From positions 1,033,340 through 1,097,339 of the forward strand of contig OX638356.1 of the NCBI GenBank assembly GCA_951813395.1: a stretch of 64,000 nt of DNA, read 5' to 3'. This stretch comes from Longimicrobiales bacterium. GTDB taxonomy: Bacteria > Gemmatimonadota > Gemmatimonadetes > Longimicrobiales > Gaopeijiaceae. Below the pieces are notes generated by a model. That model searched no databases and was not told the origin of the DNA. It saw nothing but the letters and a program-made list of their open reading frames with translations. Positions 27,213-36,895 of this stretch are shown piece after piece; the stretch's first letter is position 1, and each line of letters opens with the position of its first letter. Position numbers and translations under genes: made by a program.

Positions 27213-28523
27213 ATGCTGCAGAACGTCATCGGAGGTCTCCAGGGCCTCGTCGACCACGCCATGGTGGGGAACTTCGTCGGTTACGCGGGGAACGCGGCGA
27301 TCGGCGTGTCGTGGCAGATCTTTCTGGTCGTTCACGTGTTCATCGGGTCGCTGTTTACCGGCATGGGCGTCCTGGTGGCGCGGTTCGCCGGCAGGAACGA
27401 GCCCGAAATAGTTAACAAAGTTGTTTACCAATCGTTCCTGACCGCGGCGATCCTGTCCATCGGCATCCTGGCGCCGGTCGGCTACTTCCTCGCGCCCGCC
27501 CTTCTCGATCTGGTCCACGCCGCCCCCTCGGTGCAGGCCGAGGCCCTGCCCTACATCCGCACACTTTTCATCTTCAGCTTCGGGATGATGGTGTTCTTCA
27601 TGCTGGGCGGGGCGCTGCGCTCGGCAGGTGACGCGCGGACGCCGTTGCGTCTCGGCATCTGGATGACCGTGCTCAATCTGATCCTGAACGTGATTCTCAT
27701 CCGCGGGTTGGGACCGATCCCGGCGTTCGGCACGCTCGGGGCGGCGATGGGCACGGTGATCGCGGCCGGGATCATGGCGGTCGCCGCCGCCTACTCACTC
27801 TTCCGCGGCCGCTGGGTGATCCGCATGCGCCGCGGCATGGACTGGAGACCGGACCCGGCGATCATCCGCCAGCTCTTCCGGTTCGGACTGCCGACGGGGA
27901 TTCAGGGCGTGGCCATGAACATCGGTGGAGTCGTCCTGCTGCGCTTCATCGGCTCGCTGGCGAGCAGCGCCGAGGCCCAGGCCGCGTATTCGGTGGCCTA
28001 CGGCCAGCTGTTCTCGCTCGTTACCTGGACCTCGGTCGGGCTGATGGGGGCGACCGCCGCCGTCGCGGGACAGAACCTGGGCGCGGGCAAGCCCGAGCGG
28101 TCCGCAGAGGGGGTGAAGATCGCTTCACGGATCGGGATCTGTGTTGCGGTGGGCATCGGGCTGCTCTTCCTGCTCGCTCCCGGGCTGCTGCTCGACGCTT
28201 TCGGGATGGACGACCCCGCCGTGGCCGCGCTGGGTGCGCAGCTGCTGGCGTTCCTCAGCGTTTCAGGAGTCTTCGTGGCGGTTGCGCTTGCGTACAACGG
28301 CGCCTTGCAGGGCACGGGCGACACCCGGGGCGCACTGTACATATCGCTCATCTCCCAACTCGCGCTGCCCCTGGCGATTTGCGGCGCGATCCAGGCCGCG
28401 GTCGGCCTCGAGCCCCACCACATCTGGTTCGCGATCCTGGCGGGACACGTGACGCGGTGCGGCCTGGGGGTCCTCCGCTTTCGCCAGGGCCGCTGGCGCC
28501 GGATCGAGGTGGGGATCGGCTAG
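27213..28523 (+). CDS. MATE family efflux transporter
   Basis: At least 436 residues with about twelve membrane helices in two homologous halves; MATE hallmarks include WPTMLQNVIGGLQGLVDHAMVG at the first helix region and GLPTGIQGVAMNIGGVVLLRFIG at the start of the second half. It likely exports drugs or metabolites using sodium or proton gradients. The first standard start is ATG 27213, but in-frame codons upstream encode FDRSIVEGPIGRAVWKLAWP, the usual MATE N-terminus, with no ATG, GTG or TTG. The only plausible upstream initiator is ATT at 27126, overlapping the previous stop. The true start may therefore be nonstandard or lost. Confidence 0.88.
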   Translation: MLQNVIGGLQGLVDHAMVGNFVGYAGNAAIGVSWQIFLVVHVFIGSLFTGMGVLVARFAGRNEPEIVNKVVYQSFLTAAILSIGILAPVGYFLAPALLDLVHAAPSVQAEALPYIRTLFIFSFGMMVFFMLGGALRSAGDARTPLRLGIWMTVLNLILNVILIRGLGPIPAFGTLGAAMGTVIAAGIMAVAAAYSLFRGRWVIRMRRGMDWRPDPAIIRQLFRFGLPTGIQGVAMNIGGVVLLRFIGSLASSAEAQAAYSVAYGQLFSLVTWTSVGLMGATAAVAGQNLGAGKPERSAEGVKIASRIGICVAVGIGLLFLLAPGLLLDAFGMDDPAVAALGAQLLAFLSVSGVFVAVALAYNGALQGTGDTRGALYISLISQLALPLAICGAIQAAVGLEPHHIWFAILAGHVTRCGLGVLRFRQGRWRRIEVGIG

Positions 28524-28530
28524 CTGCGGC

Positions 28531-28565
28531 TGGCCCGCCGGCATGGCGCCGGAGCCGGCCGGCCA
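28531..28565 (+). terminator. long hairpin downstream of the MATE gene
   Basis: Arms TGGCCCGCCGGC (28531-28542) and GCCGGCCGGCCA (28554-28565) pair with one mismatch in 12 around an 11-nt loop, starting 8 bp after the MATE stop codon. Only a weak T-rich stretch follows, so termination strength is uncertain. It separates the MATE unit from the S9 peptidase gene. Confidence 0.5.
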
Positions 28566-28628
28566 CCAGCTTGTCGTTGCGACCCGGTATTCGCACGTGT
28601 TCCATCTCCCACCGGAAGGCATTCAGAG

Positions 28629-30758
28629 ATGTCCGGAAGTTGCCCGAAAGCCGCAGCCGCAGTCGTTCTCCCGGCGATGCTCGCCACCGTCGCGCTGCTC
28701 GTTCCCGCCGACGTCGCCGCCCAGCCGCGCCGCCCGCTCGAGATCGAGGACTACTACCGCCTGAAGGCGGTCGGCAGTCCGGCGCTGTCTCCCGACGGTT
28801 CCCGCGTGGCCTTTGTGGTGACGTCGGTTCTGGAGGATGAGAACCGCCGCCACAGCGAGATCTGGCTGGCCGGCGCGGACGGGGCGGGGGAGGCCACACG
28901 TCTGACCAGCCCGAGCTTCAGCGCCTCGAGCCCGGCCTGGACCCCGGACGGCCGCCACCTCCATTTCTCGTCGCGGCGGCCCGCCCCCGGTGGCGAATCC
29001 TCCGGCGGACCCTGGTTCCTGCGGATGGACGGCGCGATGGGGGAGGCGTTCCAGATCGAGGGACTGGACGGCTCCCCGACCTTCAGCCCGGACGGGCGCT
29101 GGATCGCATTCACCAGGGCCGTTCCCCCCGCGGGCACGAGGCCCGCGCCCGCCTACGATTCGGACTTCGAGCGCCGCACCGCCGAGCGCTTCGACGGTCG
29201 CGTCTACGACTGGATGAACTACCGCTTCGACCGGCGCGGCTACCTCCCCGACCCCCGCGACCCCTGGGCCACGCCGCCGCGCGAGGTCTTCCTCCTGCCG
29301 GCCGAGGGCGGCGAGCCCCGGCAGCTGACCGAACTGGGCGTCAACGCTTCCGGGCTGGCGTGGAGTCCGGACGGCAGCCGCATCGCCTTCACTGCGGATG
29401 CCCAGCAGCGTGACGAGCACAGCTACGAGCGCGCCGACCTCTGGGTGGTGTCCGTCGACGGGACGATGGCCCGGCTGACCGACGACGAGTTCAACTACGG
29501 CGGTCCTGCGTGGTCCGCCGACGGCCGTGAGATCGTGGTGCGCGGCAACGAGGGCCTCGACGTGATCATCCGCGAAGCGCGCGACCGCGGAGCCCCGTCG
29601 GACCTGTTCGTGTTCGATGCCGGCACCGGCGAGCGCCTGCGCAACCTCACCGAGGACTGGGATCTCATTCCCGGGGGTGCGACGTGGTCCGCCGATGGAA
29701 GCCACGTGTACTTTTCGGCGAGTGTGACCGGGAATTCGCATCTGTTCCGGGTCCCGGCGGCTGGCGGCACGGTGGAACAGGTTACCGACGGTGACCGGCG
29801 GCTTGGCGGTTTCTCGTTCTCGTCCGACTTCTCCCGGATGGCTTTCACGGTTACCGATCCGGTACGCCCGGCCGACATCCGGGTCGCGCGGACGACCGGC
29901 GCGGACGAGCGGCGGGTGAGCAACAGCAACGACGCGCTGCTGGCCGAACTCGACCTTTCAAGTCCCGACCGACTTCTCTTTCGGAGCGAGGACGGCACCG
30001 AAGTAGAGGGCTGGATGCTGCCGGCGCGCGGGTACGGCGATGGGGTGGGTGGGGGCGGCTTCCCCATGATCCTCCAGATGCACGGCGGGCCGCACGGCGC
30101 ATACGGCAACGACTTCTCCTTCGATCGGCAACTCCTCGCGGCGCGGGGCTACCTCGTGCTGTACACCAACCCGCGCGCGTCCACCGGGTACGGCGAGGAC
30201 TTCCGCTGGGGCACGTGGGGCGGGTGGGGATTCAACGACTACGAGGATGTCATGGCCGGGGTGGATCACGCGATCGCCAACTACGATGTCGACACGGATC
30301 GGATGGGTGTCACCGGCTACTCCTACGGTGGCTACCTGACCAACTGGGTCATCACGCAGACGGACCGGTTCGCCGCCGCGATCGCGGGCGCGTCGATCTC
30401 GAACTGGGTGAGCGACTACGCCGTCGCCGACATCCCGCGCACCAAGGAGAGCGAGTTCTACGGTCCGCCCTGGGAAGAGCGGGGACTCGAGCACCTGCTG
30501 CGCTCGTCTCCGCTTATCCACGCGAAGGGCGTCACGACGCCGACGATGTTCGTGCACGGCGAGTACGACCACCGCGTGCCCATCGAGGAGGCCGAACAGA
30601 TGTACGTGGCGCTGCGCAAGCAGCAGGTACCGGCGAAGTTCGTCCGCTACCCGGAGTCGTATCACGGGGGCTGGACCCCGTGGCGCACCGTGCACCGGAC
30701 CTGGGTGCAACTGGAGTGGTGGGATCAGTGGCTGGGGCGCCGCCCGGCGTCTGATTGA
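28629..30758 (+). CDS. secreted S9 family peptidase (acylaminoacyl/dipeptidyl-peptidase type)
   Basis: 709 residues with a signal peptide ending DVAAQ. Propeller repeats (LSPDGSRVAF and WSPDGSRIAF types) fill residues 50-430, and the hydrolase domain follows with MILQMHGGPHGAYG. The triad is Ser565 in GYSYGGYL, Asp647 in HGEYDHRVP and His679 in ESYHGG. This is the acylaminoacyl-peptidase-like group, removing residues or dipeptides from peptide N-termini outside the cytoplasm. GGAAGG lies upstream of the ATG. Its last 34 bp overlap the convergent cyanophycinase-like gene. Confidence 0.95.
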   Translation: MSGSCPKAAAAVVLPAMLATVALLVPADVAAQPRRPLEIEDYYRLKAVGSPALSPDGSRVAFVVTSVLEDENRRHSEIWLAGADGAGEATRLTSPSFSASSPAWTPDGRHLHFSSRRPAPGGESSGGPWFLRMDGAMGEAFQIEGLDGSPTFSPDGRWIAFTRAVPPAGTRPAPAYDSDFERRTAERFDGRVYDWMNYRFDRRGYLPDPRDPWATPPREVFLLPAEGGEPRQLTELGVNASGLAWSPDGSRIAFTADAQQRDEHSYERADLWVVSVDGTMARLTDDEFNYGGPAWSADGREIVVRGNEGLDVIIREARDRGAPSDLFVFDAGTGERLRNLTEDWDLIPGGATWSADGSHVYFSASVTGNSHLFRVPAAGGTVEQVTDGDRRLGGFSFSSDFSRMAFTVTDPVRPADIRVARTTGADERRVSNSNDALLAELDLSSPDRLLFRSEDGTEVEGWMLPARGYGDGVGGGGFPMILQMHGGPHGAYGNDFSFDRQLLAARGYLVLYTNPRASTGYGEDFRWGTWGGWGFNDYEDVMAGVDHAIANYDVDTDRMGVTGYSYGGYLTNWVITQTDRFAAAIAGASISNWVSDYAVADIPRTKESEFYGPPWEERGLEHLLRSSPLIHAKGVTTPTMFVHGEYDHRVPIEEAEQMYVALRKQQVPAKFVRYPESYHGGWTPWRTVHRTWVQLEWWDQWLGRRPASD

Positions 30759-31819
30759 CCGCGCGGCCCCGCGATCACAACGCCGTTCGCCACGTGGAGG
30801 ACCTGTACGTCCCTGCGCTCGTCAAAGGGAAACGGCCAGGGCCCGAGGCTGCCGCCCGGAAGCCGCACCCGGCGAATCCCGTCAAGCGAGAGCGGGACGC
30901 CCGGTGCGAGCGACGCGGGGCCGGTGACCTCGTACATCCACGCCGCTCCCAGCCCGCGCGAGGTCACTTCGTAGGAGCCGGCTTCAATCAGCAGCCCGAC
31001 GCCTTCGTCCAGCCCCACTCCCACCACCGCGCCCTCCCCTCGCTCCGTCAGAAAGCGGGCGAGGAAGACGAGGAGGCGACCCTCGCGCGCGCGGTTCGTG
31101 AAGTGGCTGTCCACCAGAGCCCCGTCCAGCTCCGGCTGGGCGAACACCGGGCGGGAGAGGCTGACTTCGCGCCGCAGTGGATCGGCCAGGGCCTCGCGCG
31201 AACCGACCGTACCGAACTGCGCGTCAAATGCGGCTTCTCCGAGCGACACGGCCCCCGCGCTGGTTCCGCCCATCGTGGCGCGCCGCTCGGCGACCGCCGC
31301 CAGCGCCTCGTGCAGCGCGGTGGGCCAGCGGCCCAGGTAGTCCCACTGGTTGCCCCCGGCGAGCCACACCGCTTCGGCGCGGGCGACCCGGCAGAGCACC
31401 GCGGGATCGGCACCCGCCTCGGGGTTGCTGGTGCGGATCGTAATCACCGTCGCCGGCGTGACGCTGGCCAGGAAGCCGATGAAGTACTCCGGATAACTGG
31501 TCAGGGAGCCGGTGGTGCGAAGGACGACTATGTCGCCGGCCACCGCCGCCTCGACGAACTGCCGCGCGGCAAGGTCTTCCTCCGGGCCGCCGCCCATCAG
31601 CACCAGTCGCCGGTGCGGGCTGCGATTCGTGTCGGCGCCGGTACCGTCGAACCCGCCGATTTCGATGCCCGCGCCCGGATCCGGGCAACGGTCGACGGGT
31701 GCCCTGTCGGGGATGGCCTCGATCGGCGGAGGGCCGCACGCCGTCAGGCCGAGGAGGAACGCAGCGCAGGCTGCTAAATCAGGGCGCCGTCCCTTCGCAG
31801 CTTTTTCACCACCGCCCAT
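30725..31819 (-). CDS. cyanophycinase-like (peptidase S51) lipoprotein
   Basis: 364 residues with a lipobox LTAC near residue 27. The serine peptidase fold of family S51 is indicated by LVLMGGG near residue 74, the AGGNQWDY motif (154-161) and nucleophile Ser187 in MGGTSAGA. Cyanophycinases cut cyanophycin to Asp-Arg dipeptides, but this extracellular member may act on another isoaspartyl or acidic peptide. The ATG at 31819 has AGGGG just upstream and overlaps the end of the preceding DUF697-like gene by 46 bp. Its own 3' end overlaps the S9 peptidase gene on the other strand by 34 bp. Confidence 0.85.
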   Translation of the reverse strand: MGGGEKAAKGRRPDLAACAAFLLGLTACGPPPIEAIPDRAPVDRCPDPGAGIEIGGFDGTGADTNRSPHRRLVLMGGGPEEDLAARQFVEAAVAGDIVVLRTTGSLTSYPEYFIGFLASVTPATVITIRTSNPEAGADPAVLCRVARAEAVWLAGGNQWDYLGRWPTALHEALAAVAERRATMGGTSAGAVSLGEAAFDAQFGTVGSREALADPLRREVSLSRPVFAQPELDGALVDSHFTNRAREGRLLVFLARFLTERGEGAVVGVGLDEGVGLLIEAGSYEVTSRGLGAAWMYEVTGPASLAPGVPLSLDGIRRVRLPGGSLGPWPFPFDERRDVQVLHVANGVVIAGPRGQSDAGRRPSH

Positions 31820-32160
31820 CCGAGCCCCTGGGTGACGCTTGCGGCCACGGCGGCCCGAATCACGTTTCCGTATACCGGAACCCACCGCAGCACCAGATTC
31901 GCCCCTCCCCGACCGACCATGGTGCCGAGCGTGGCGTAGAGCGTGGACCTCACGGCGGCATCGGACCAGTGCACCTCGAACTCGTCCGCGAGCGCGGTGA
32001 TCATCGCGACTTGAATGGGTGCGATCGCCACCGAGTCGGACCCCGGTATGACGGTCGCCGCGGCCGCGGTCGCTGCCGCCGCCGAAGCACCGTGGATGAT
32101 CGCGGCGCAGCGCTTGTCCTGGTCGGGTACGTACTTTCTGAATTCTTCCTTTAGACGCAT
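31774..32160 (-). CDS. small DUF697/GTPase-associated-like membrane protein
   Basis: 128 residues. Two alanine- and glycine-rich amphipathic or membrane segments are arranged around HGASAAAATAAAATVIPGSD and TLGTMVGRGGANLVLRWVPVYG. This resembles DUF697-type proteins (IPGSD and W(I/V)P.(Y/L)GN motifs), whose role is unknown. The assignment is by eye. AAGGG lies about 9 bp upstream of the ATG. It overlaps the cyanophycinase-like gene, suggesting translational coupling. Confidence 0.7.
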   Translation of the reverse strand: MRLKEEFRKYVPDQDKRCAAIIHGASAAAATAAAATVIPGSDSVAIAPIQVAMITALADEFEVHWSDAAVRSTLYATLGTMVGRGGANLVLRWVPVYGNVIRAAVAASVTQGLGWAVVKKLRRDGALI

Positions 32161-32251
32161 TTGCAGAGCCCTTCATCCAGGTGATTCGCTACCGAAAACT
32201 ACGTTGGCGGGGCAAGAAGTGTTCCGGTGGGCGGGCGCGACGGGACGGTCA

Positions 32252-35200
32252 TCAACTTACGATCCTTCCCCGCCTCGGCAGCACGACCGCCGGGAGCCCG
32301 AGCAGCTCCACGGCCTCGTTGAAGCGGCGGAGTTCGTTTTCGAGCAGGTCCAGGTACCGGACGCGCACCCCCTCCCATTCTTCCAGCAGGTCGTCGAGCC
32401 GCTCCATCGTGCCTTCCTGGGGCGCCCCGTCCGCGCCGCCCGAGATGTAGCCGTCGGTGCCGGTCACACGCCCGTAGAGCTCCATCCACTGGTTGTCGAG
32501 GCGCGGCGGGAAGCGGATCGGATCCTGATTGGAACGATTCTTCGTCTGCATTAGGTCCTCGGTCACGGCGGTCGACTTGTCGCTTAGCGTGTCCGCGAGG
32601 GCCTGCAGGTTGTCCGCCTGATCCGCCGCCGTGGCGCGCTCCATGACCTCTTCGACCTGGGTGCGAATCGTGGCGAGGTCTTCAATGGCCCGCGTGATCG
32701 AGTTGATCGAGTCGCGCGCCAGCATCGCCAACTGGAACTGCTCCTGGTAGCTGGCGATGGTGACCTCGGGAATGCGCGGATCGGGCAGCAGTTCGAAGTT
32801 CCGCTCGGCCATGGTCTCGCCCACGGTCATACGGACCGAGTACGTGCCGGGAGGCGCGGTGACCCCGCCGGTGTATCCCCATTGGACGGCCCCCTCCGGC
32901 AGGTCCGGCCCCGGGTACGAAAGGGTCCAGGCAACGCGGTTCAGTCCCGCCGCGGCGGGGATCCGCTCGCCGTCCGCGTCTTCCGCTGCCGCGGAGTCCG
33001 AAGAGAATGTGCGCACCACCTCGCCTGCCGGGTCGATGACCTCGATCCGCACCTCCTCGGTGGCCTCCTCGGCCAGGTAGTAGTGGATCCGGGCGCCCGA
33101 CGGCCGGGGTTCGGGGTTGAATTCGGCCAGGAAGTTTGCGCCCACATTGGTGAGGCGGCGAACGTCGCGGGGGGCGAAGAGGTGGGTCCCGGCGGCCACC
33201 GCCGCCTCGATCTCGCGCAGCGGACTGATGTCGTCCAGCACCCAGAACGACCGTCCCTGGGTGGAGAGGATGAGGTCGTCGTGGGCCACGCGCATCCCGG
33301 TCACGGGCGTGATCGGGAGATTGCGCTGCAGGCTCTGCCAGGCGTCCCCCGCGTCGAGCGAGACGAAGACGCCGAACTCCGTCCCCGCGAAGAGCAGGCC
33401 TTCGCGCACGGGGTCCTCGCGCACGGTGCGCACCGGATGGTCGCCCGGGATGCCGTCGGCAGTCAGCGTCCACGACGCGCCGAAATCGTCGGTGCGGAAG
33501 ATGTACGGACCGAAGTCGTCCAGCCGGTAGCGCTGCACGGCCACATAGGCGCGGCCGGGGCGATGGGTCGAGAGTTCCATCTCGTCGACCGTCCCCAGTT
33601 CGGGCATGCCGGCCGGTGTGATGTCGCTCCAGTTCATGCCGCCGTCACGGGTCACGTGGATACGGCCATCGTCGGTGCCGGCCCAGATCTCGTCCGCGTC
33701 GAAGGGAGATTCCGCGAGCGAAAACACGACGTTGTAGATCTCGACGCCGGTCACGTCGGCGTTGATCGGCCCGCCGGACTGCTCCTGGTGGGCCGGGTTG
33801 TCGGTCGTGAGGTCCGGGCTGATCGTCTCCCACGTCGCGCCCTCGTCGCGCGATCGGTTCACGAACTGCGATCCGTGGTAGATGACGCTCGGGTCGTGCG
33901 CGCTGACCAGCATGGGCGAGACCCACTGGAAGCGGTGCCGCAGGTCCCTGGCGGCCATCCCGAGCTGAAGCTGCGGGTAGAGCATGATGTTGCGGCGCTG
34001 GCCGGACTCCAGGTCGTAACGGTCCATCACTCCGCCGTAGCAACCGGCGTAGACGATGTGGGGCCGGTCCGGGTCCAGGGCGATCGGACCCGTCTCGCAG
34101 CCGCCGACGTTCTGCCAGTGTTGTTTGGGATAGAGGGTGTTGACGTCGGACCAGGCCGGGACCGAGATCGTGGTGTTGTCCTGCTGCGCTCCGTAGAGGC
34201 GATAGGGGAAGCCGTTGTCGACGATCACGTCGTAGAGTTCGGCGGTGGGCTGGTTGTAATAGGTGGACCAGCTCTCGCCGCCGTTCACGCTGACCTGGGC
34301 GCCCCCGTCGTTGGCCACGACCATCCGGTCCGGATCGGTGGGAAGGATCCAGAGGTCGTGCACATCGCCGTGCGGCACCTGGATCGGCTCGAAGGTCGTC
34401 CCGCCGTCGACCGACCGGTACATGCCGGTGTTGAGCGCATACACCGTGTTCGGATCGGCCGGGTCGGCCTGGACGTGGGTGTAATACCAAGCCCGCTGGC
34501 GCAGGTTGTTGTCCGAGTTGGTGCGGGTCCACGTCGCGCCCGCGTCGTCCGAGCGGTAGACGCCCCCGTCCGGCTCGGCCTCGATGATCGCCCACACCCG
34601 GTCCGGGTCCGCCGGCGAGACGCTCACGCCGACCTTCCCCACGATTCCCTCCGGAAGCCCTCCGCCCAGCTTCGTCCAGGTGTCGCCCCCGTCCGTGGTC
34701 TTGTAGACGCCGCCCTCCTCGGCGCCCGAGATCAGCGCCCACGGCTTGCGCTCGCCACGCCACATGCCCGCATACAGGATGCGCGGGTTGGTCATGTCCA
34801 TGGTCAGATCGGACGCGCCCGTCGAGTCGTTCAGCGCGAGCACGTGCTCCCACGTGTCGCCGCCGTCCCGCGAGCGGAAGATGCCCCGCTCCGGGTTCTT
34901 CCCGAAGGGGTGTCCGAGCGCTGCCATGTACACCAGGTCGTGGTCGCGCGGGTGCACCTCGATCCGACCGATCTGACCCGCTTCCGGCAACCCGATGAAC
35001 GTCCAGGTTCGGCCCTTGTCCATCGACTTCCAGGCGCCCCTTCCGGTGGAGGTGTTGCCACGGATGTCCACCGACCCCTGTCCCACGTAGATCACGTTCG
35101 GGTCCGAATCGGCGACCGTCACCGCCCCGATCGAGCCCCCGAAGTACCCGTCGGAGATGTTGCGCCAGGTGGTCCCGTTGTCGTCGGACTCCCAGATGCC

Positions 35201-35431
35201 GCCCCCGGTTGTGCCCATCAGCCAGCGGTCGGGGTCGTCGGGAAAGCCGGTCGCCGCCGTCGAGCGCCCTCCGCGGTACGGGCCGGCCATGCGGTAGCGC
35301 AGGTCCTTGAAGGCGAGCGTGTCGAGCGGCTGGGCGGCGAGTGGCGTGGGGGAGAAGGGGGTCGCGGGCGGGCCGGGCATGGCGGCCGTCGCCAGCGCGG
35401 AAGCGAGCATGAGGTGTCGTGCGAATCGCAT
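32252..35431 (-). CDS. large secreted sortilin/BNR-like beta-propeller protein
   Basis: 1059 residues with a signal peptide ending PLAAQ. The first 750 residues contain many BNR/sortilin-type repeats with the S-x-D-x-G-x-T-W pattern, for example SDDNGTTWRNIS, SRDGGDTWEHV and STDGGDTWTKLGG-like stretches. The last 300 residues form a beta-rich domain followed by a long helical tail. Such VPS10-like proteins are common in Gemmatimonadota and Acidobacteriota and are often mislabelled glycosyl hydrolases; no catalytic residues can be named. Likely a cell-surface or periplasmic binding protein. No strong ribosome site precedes the ATG. Confidence 0.9.
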   Translation of the reverse strand: MRFARHLMLASALATAAMPGPPATPFSPTPLAAQPLDTLAFKDLRYRMAGPYRGGRSTAATGFPDDPDRWLMGTTGGGIWESDDNGTTWRNISDGYFGGSIGAVTVADSDPNVIYVGQGSVDIRGNTSTGRGAWKSMDKGRTWTFIGLPEAGQIGRIEVHPRDHDLVYMAALGHPFGKNPERGIFRSRDGGDTWEHVLALNDSTGASDLTMDMTNPRILYAGMWRGERKPWALISGAEEGGVYKTTDGGDTWTKLGGGLPEGIVGKVGVSVSPADPDRVWAIIEAEPDGGVYRSDDAGATWTRTNSDNNLRQRAWYYTHVQADPADPNTVYALNTGMYRSVDGGTTFEPIQVPHGDVHDLWILPTDPDRMVVANDGGAQVSVNGGESWSTYYNQPTAELYDVIVDNGFPYRLYGAQQDNTTISVPAWSDVNTLYPKQHWQNVGGCETGPIALDPDRPHIVYAGCYGGVMDRYDLESGQRRNIMLYPQLQLGMAARDLRHRFQWVSPMLVSAHDPSVIYHGSQFVNRSRDEGATWETISPDLTTDNPAHQEQSGGPINADVTGVEIYNVVFSLAESPFDADEIWAGTDDGRIHVTRDGGMNWSDITPAGMPELGTVDEMELSTHRPGRAYVAVQRYRLDDFGPYIFRTDDFGASWTLTADGIPGDHPVRTVREDPVREGLLFAGTEFGVFVSLDAGDAWQSLQRNLPITPVTGMRVAHDDLILSTQGRSFWVLDDISPLREIEAAVAAGTHLFAPRDVRRLTNVGANFLAEFNPEPRPSGARIHYYLAEEATEEVRIEVIDPAGEVVRTFSSDSAAAEDADGERIPAAAGLNRVAWTLSYPGPDLPEGAVQWGYTGGVTAPPGTYSVRMTVGETMAERNFELLPDPRIPEVTIASYQEQFQLAMLARDSINSITRAIEDLATIRTQVEEVMERATAADQADNLQALADTLSDKSTAVTEDLMQTKNRSNQDPIRFPPRLDNQWMELYGRVTGTDGYISGGADGAPQEGTMERLDDLLEEWEGVRVRYLDLLENELRRFNEAVELLGLPAVVLPRRGRIVS

Positions 35432-35494
35432 TTCGGGCTTGTCCCGGGAAGGGGTGATGTCAGGGATGGTCCATGGGTGGTACAGCGCCCGCGC

Positions 35495-36895
35495 TCAACG
35501 CCGCGCGCCGGTCCCCAGCGCTGCGGCCTGCGTGCGGATGTCGTCCCGGTCGCGAACGAACAGGTCGGGATGCCTATCCAGTACGTCGGCGGGATAGTTC
35601 GACTCGATACCCTTCATGTAGCGGTCCAGGAATCCCAGCACGAGGTCGTTCTGAATCGCGGTCAGCCTGGCGGTTACCTCCGGCTCGCCGAGGAGGACGG
35701 CGGTGCCGGGCGCTCCCAGGATCTCGGGGAAATCGCTGATGGCAACGTGCTGGATCCCCGGAATCATGATGCGGTGGATATCGTCGCGCATGCCCGCGGT
35801 GGCCAGGCGCTCGTAGGCGAGGTCGCCGGCCGTGGGCGCGTGTGCCCCGAAGGTGCCCCGGTACACGTTGAAGTCCTCCGGCAGCGTCGCCATGACCGCG
35901 GTGGGGTCCGAATTGAGCATCAGGAAGGGCGTGCGCAGGTCGGCGTCGATCAGCTCGCCGGTCCAATAGCCGCCGTCGAGGTTGATCGCAGCCTTCGCGC
36001 GGTGGTCGTCCTGCGCCAGCATGGCCGCGATGTAGCCGCCGTACGACATCCCCATGTAGCCTCGGTTCCCATGGTCGATGGCCGCCGCGATCCCCGCGGC
36101 CGCCGTGGGCACGTTCATTCCCTCGAGGCGGTCGAGGACGAACCGGACGTCTGCCTGCCAGACCGGGCCGAGCTGTCCCAGCGAGGTTTCGCGCAGGCCC
36201 CTGAGGTAACGGGGAACTACGGCCAGCGCCTCCCCGAGGCTCGGCGGGTAGTGCACGGTCATCGAGGAGGTGTTCGCCGCGTAGCGCGTCAAGTCCTCCA
36301 TGATCACGGGTGACAGCAGGAGGGTGTCGCCGTTCGGGTAGACCAGGCCGCCGGACTCGTACGGATGCCCGACGGAGAACACCACGTAGCCGTTGGCGGC
36401 GAGATGCTCGAAGAGCGTGGACTGCTGGGCCGGATACGACGTGTACCCGTGGTTGAACCCGATGACGGGAAAGGAACCGGGCCTGGGCGGGGCGTCCTGA
36501 TGGCTGTTTGAAGCGAGGGACGCGCAGCCCCTCAGGGCGTCTGTCGGCTGCTGGAGCGCGGGCAGGAGCATGCCGGGAAGCACCGTGGCTTCCGCTTCGG
36601 TGAAATATGGGCGGGGTTGGGCATCGGGGCCCGGCGCCCGCGCGGGATACCAGGCGCGCACGTAAAGGCGCCTGTAGTCGGTTGGCTCCGGGGCGTACTG
36701 GGCGCTCCGCAACGAATCCGTGACCTCGAACTCGACGGTGCCTACGGCGTGAGGCCCGGAAACGGATGGCCAGCTCGCGCAGTTGGCGGTGTAGTCGTAG
36801 TCCTCCTGGGCCGCGCCGGGGCCTGGCGCCAACAGAAACCCGAGCACTGTCAGGGCGACCATATGAAGGGTTGGTCTCGTGGGGTTCGGTCTCAT
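35495..36895 (-). CDS. secreted alpha/beta hydrolase, PAF-acetylhydrolase-like
   Basis: 466 residues with a signal peptide ending PGAAQ. The alpha/beta-hydrolase core shows the oxyanion segment FPVIGFNHGY near residue 147, the nucleophile elbow GMSYGGY with Ser284, and a C-terminal His in IPGIQHVAISDFP. Overall layout matches platelet-activating-factor acetylhydrolase-like lipases, which remove short acyl chains; the true substrate is unknown. The start at 36895 has only a distant GGAG. The gene diverges from the M20 amidohydrolase. Confidence 0.85.
   Translation of the reverse strand: MRPNPTRPTLHMVALTVLGFLLAPGPGAAQEDYDYTANCASWPSVSGPHAVGTVEFEVTDSLRSAQYAPEPTDYRRLYVRAWYPARAPGPDAQPRPYFTEAEATVLPGMLLPALQQPTDALRGCASLASNSHQDAPPRPGSFPVIGFNHGYTSYPAQQSTLFEHLAANGYVVFSVGHPYESGGLVYPNGDTLLLSPVIMEDLTRYAANTSSMTVHYPPSLGEALAVVPRYLRGLRETSLGQLGPVWQADVRFVLDRLEGMNVPTAAAGIAAAIDHGNRGYMGMSYGGYIAAMLAQDDHRAKAAINLDGGYWTGELIDADLRTPFLMLNSDPTAVMATLPEDFNVYRGTFGAHAPTAGDLAYERLATAGMRDDIHRIMIPGIQHVAISDFPEILGAPGTAVLLGEPEVTARLTAIQNDLVLGFLDRYMKGIESNYPADVLDRHPDLFVRDRDDIRTQAAALGTGARR

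Noticed and set aside
31774-31819. 46-bp overlap of DUF697-like and cyanophycinase-like genes as evidence of a frameshifted fusion
   Set aside because: Each has its own start, ribosome site and distinct domain; the lipobox of the second gene begins after its own ATG.
32882-36313. 1143-codon plus-strand frame over the sortilin-like and lipase genes
   Set aside because: It runs across two real minus-strand genes and their gap, with no domain or ribosome site.
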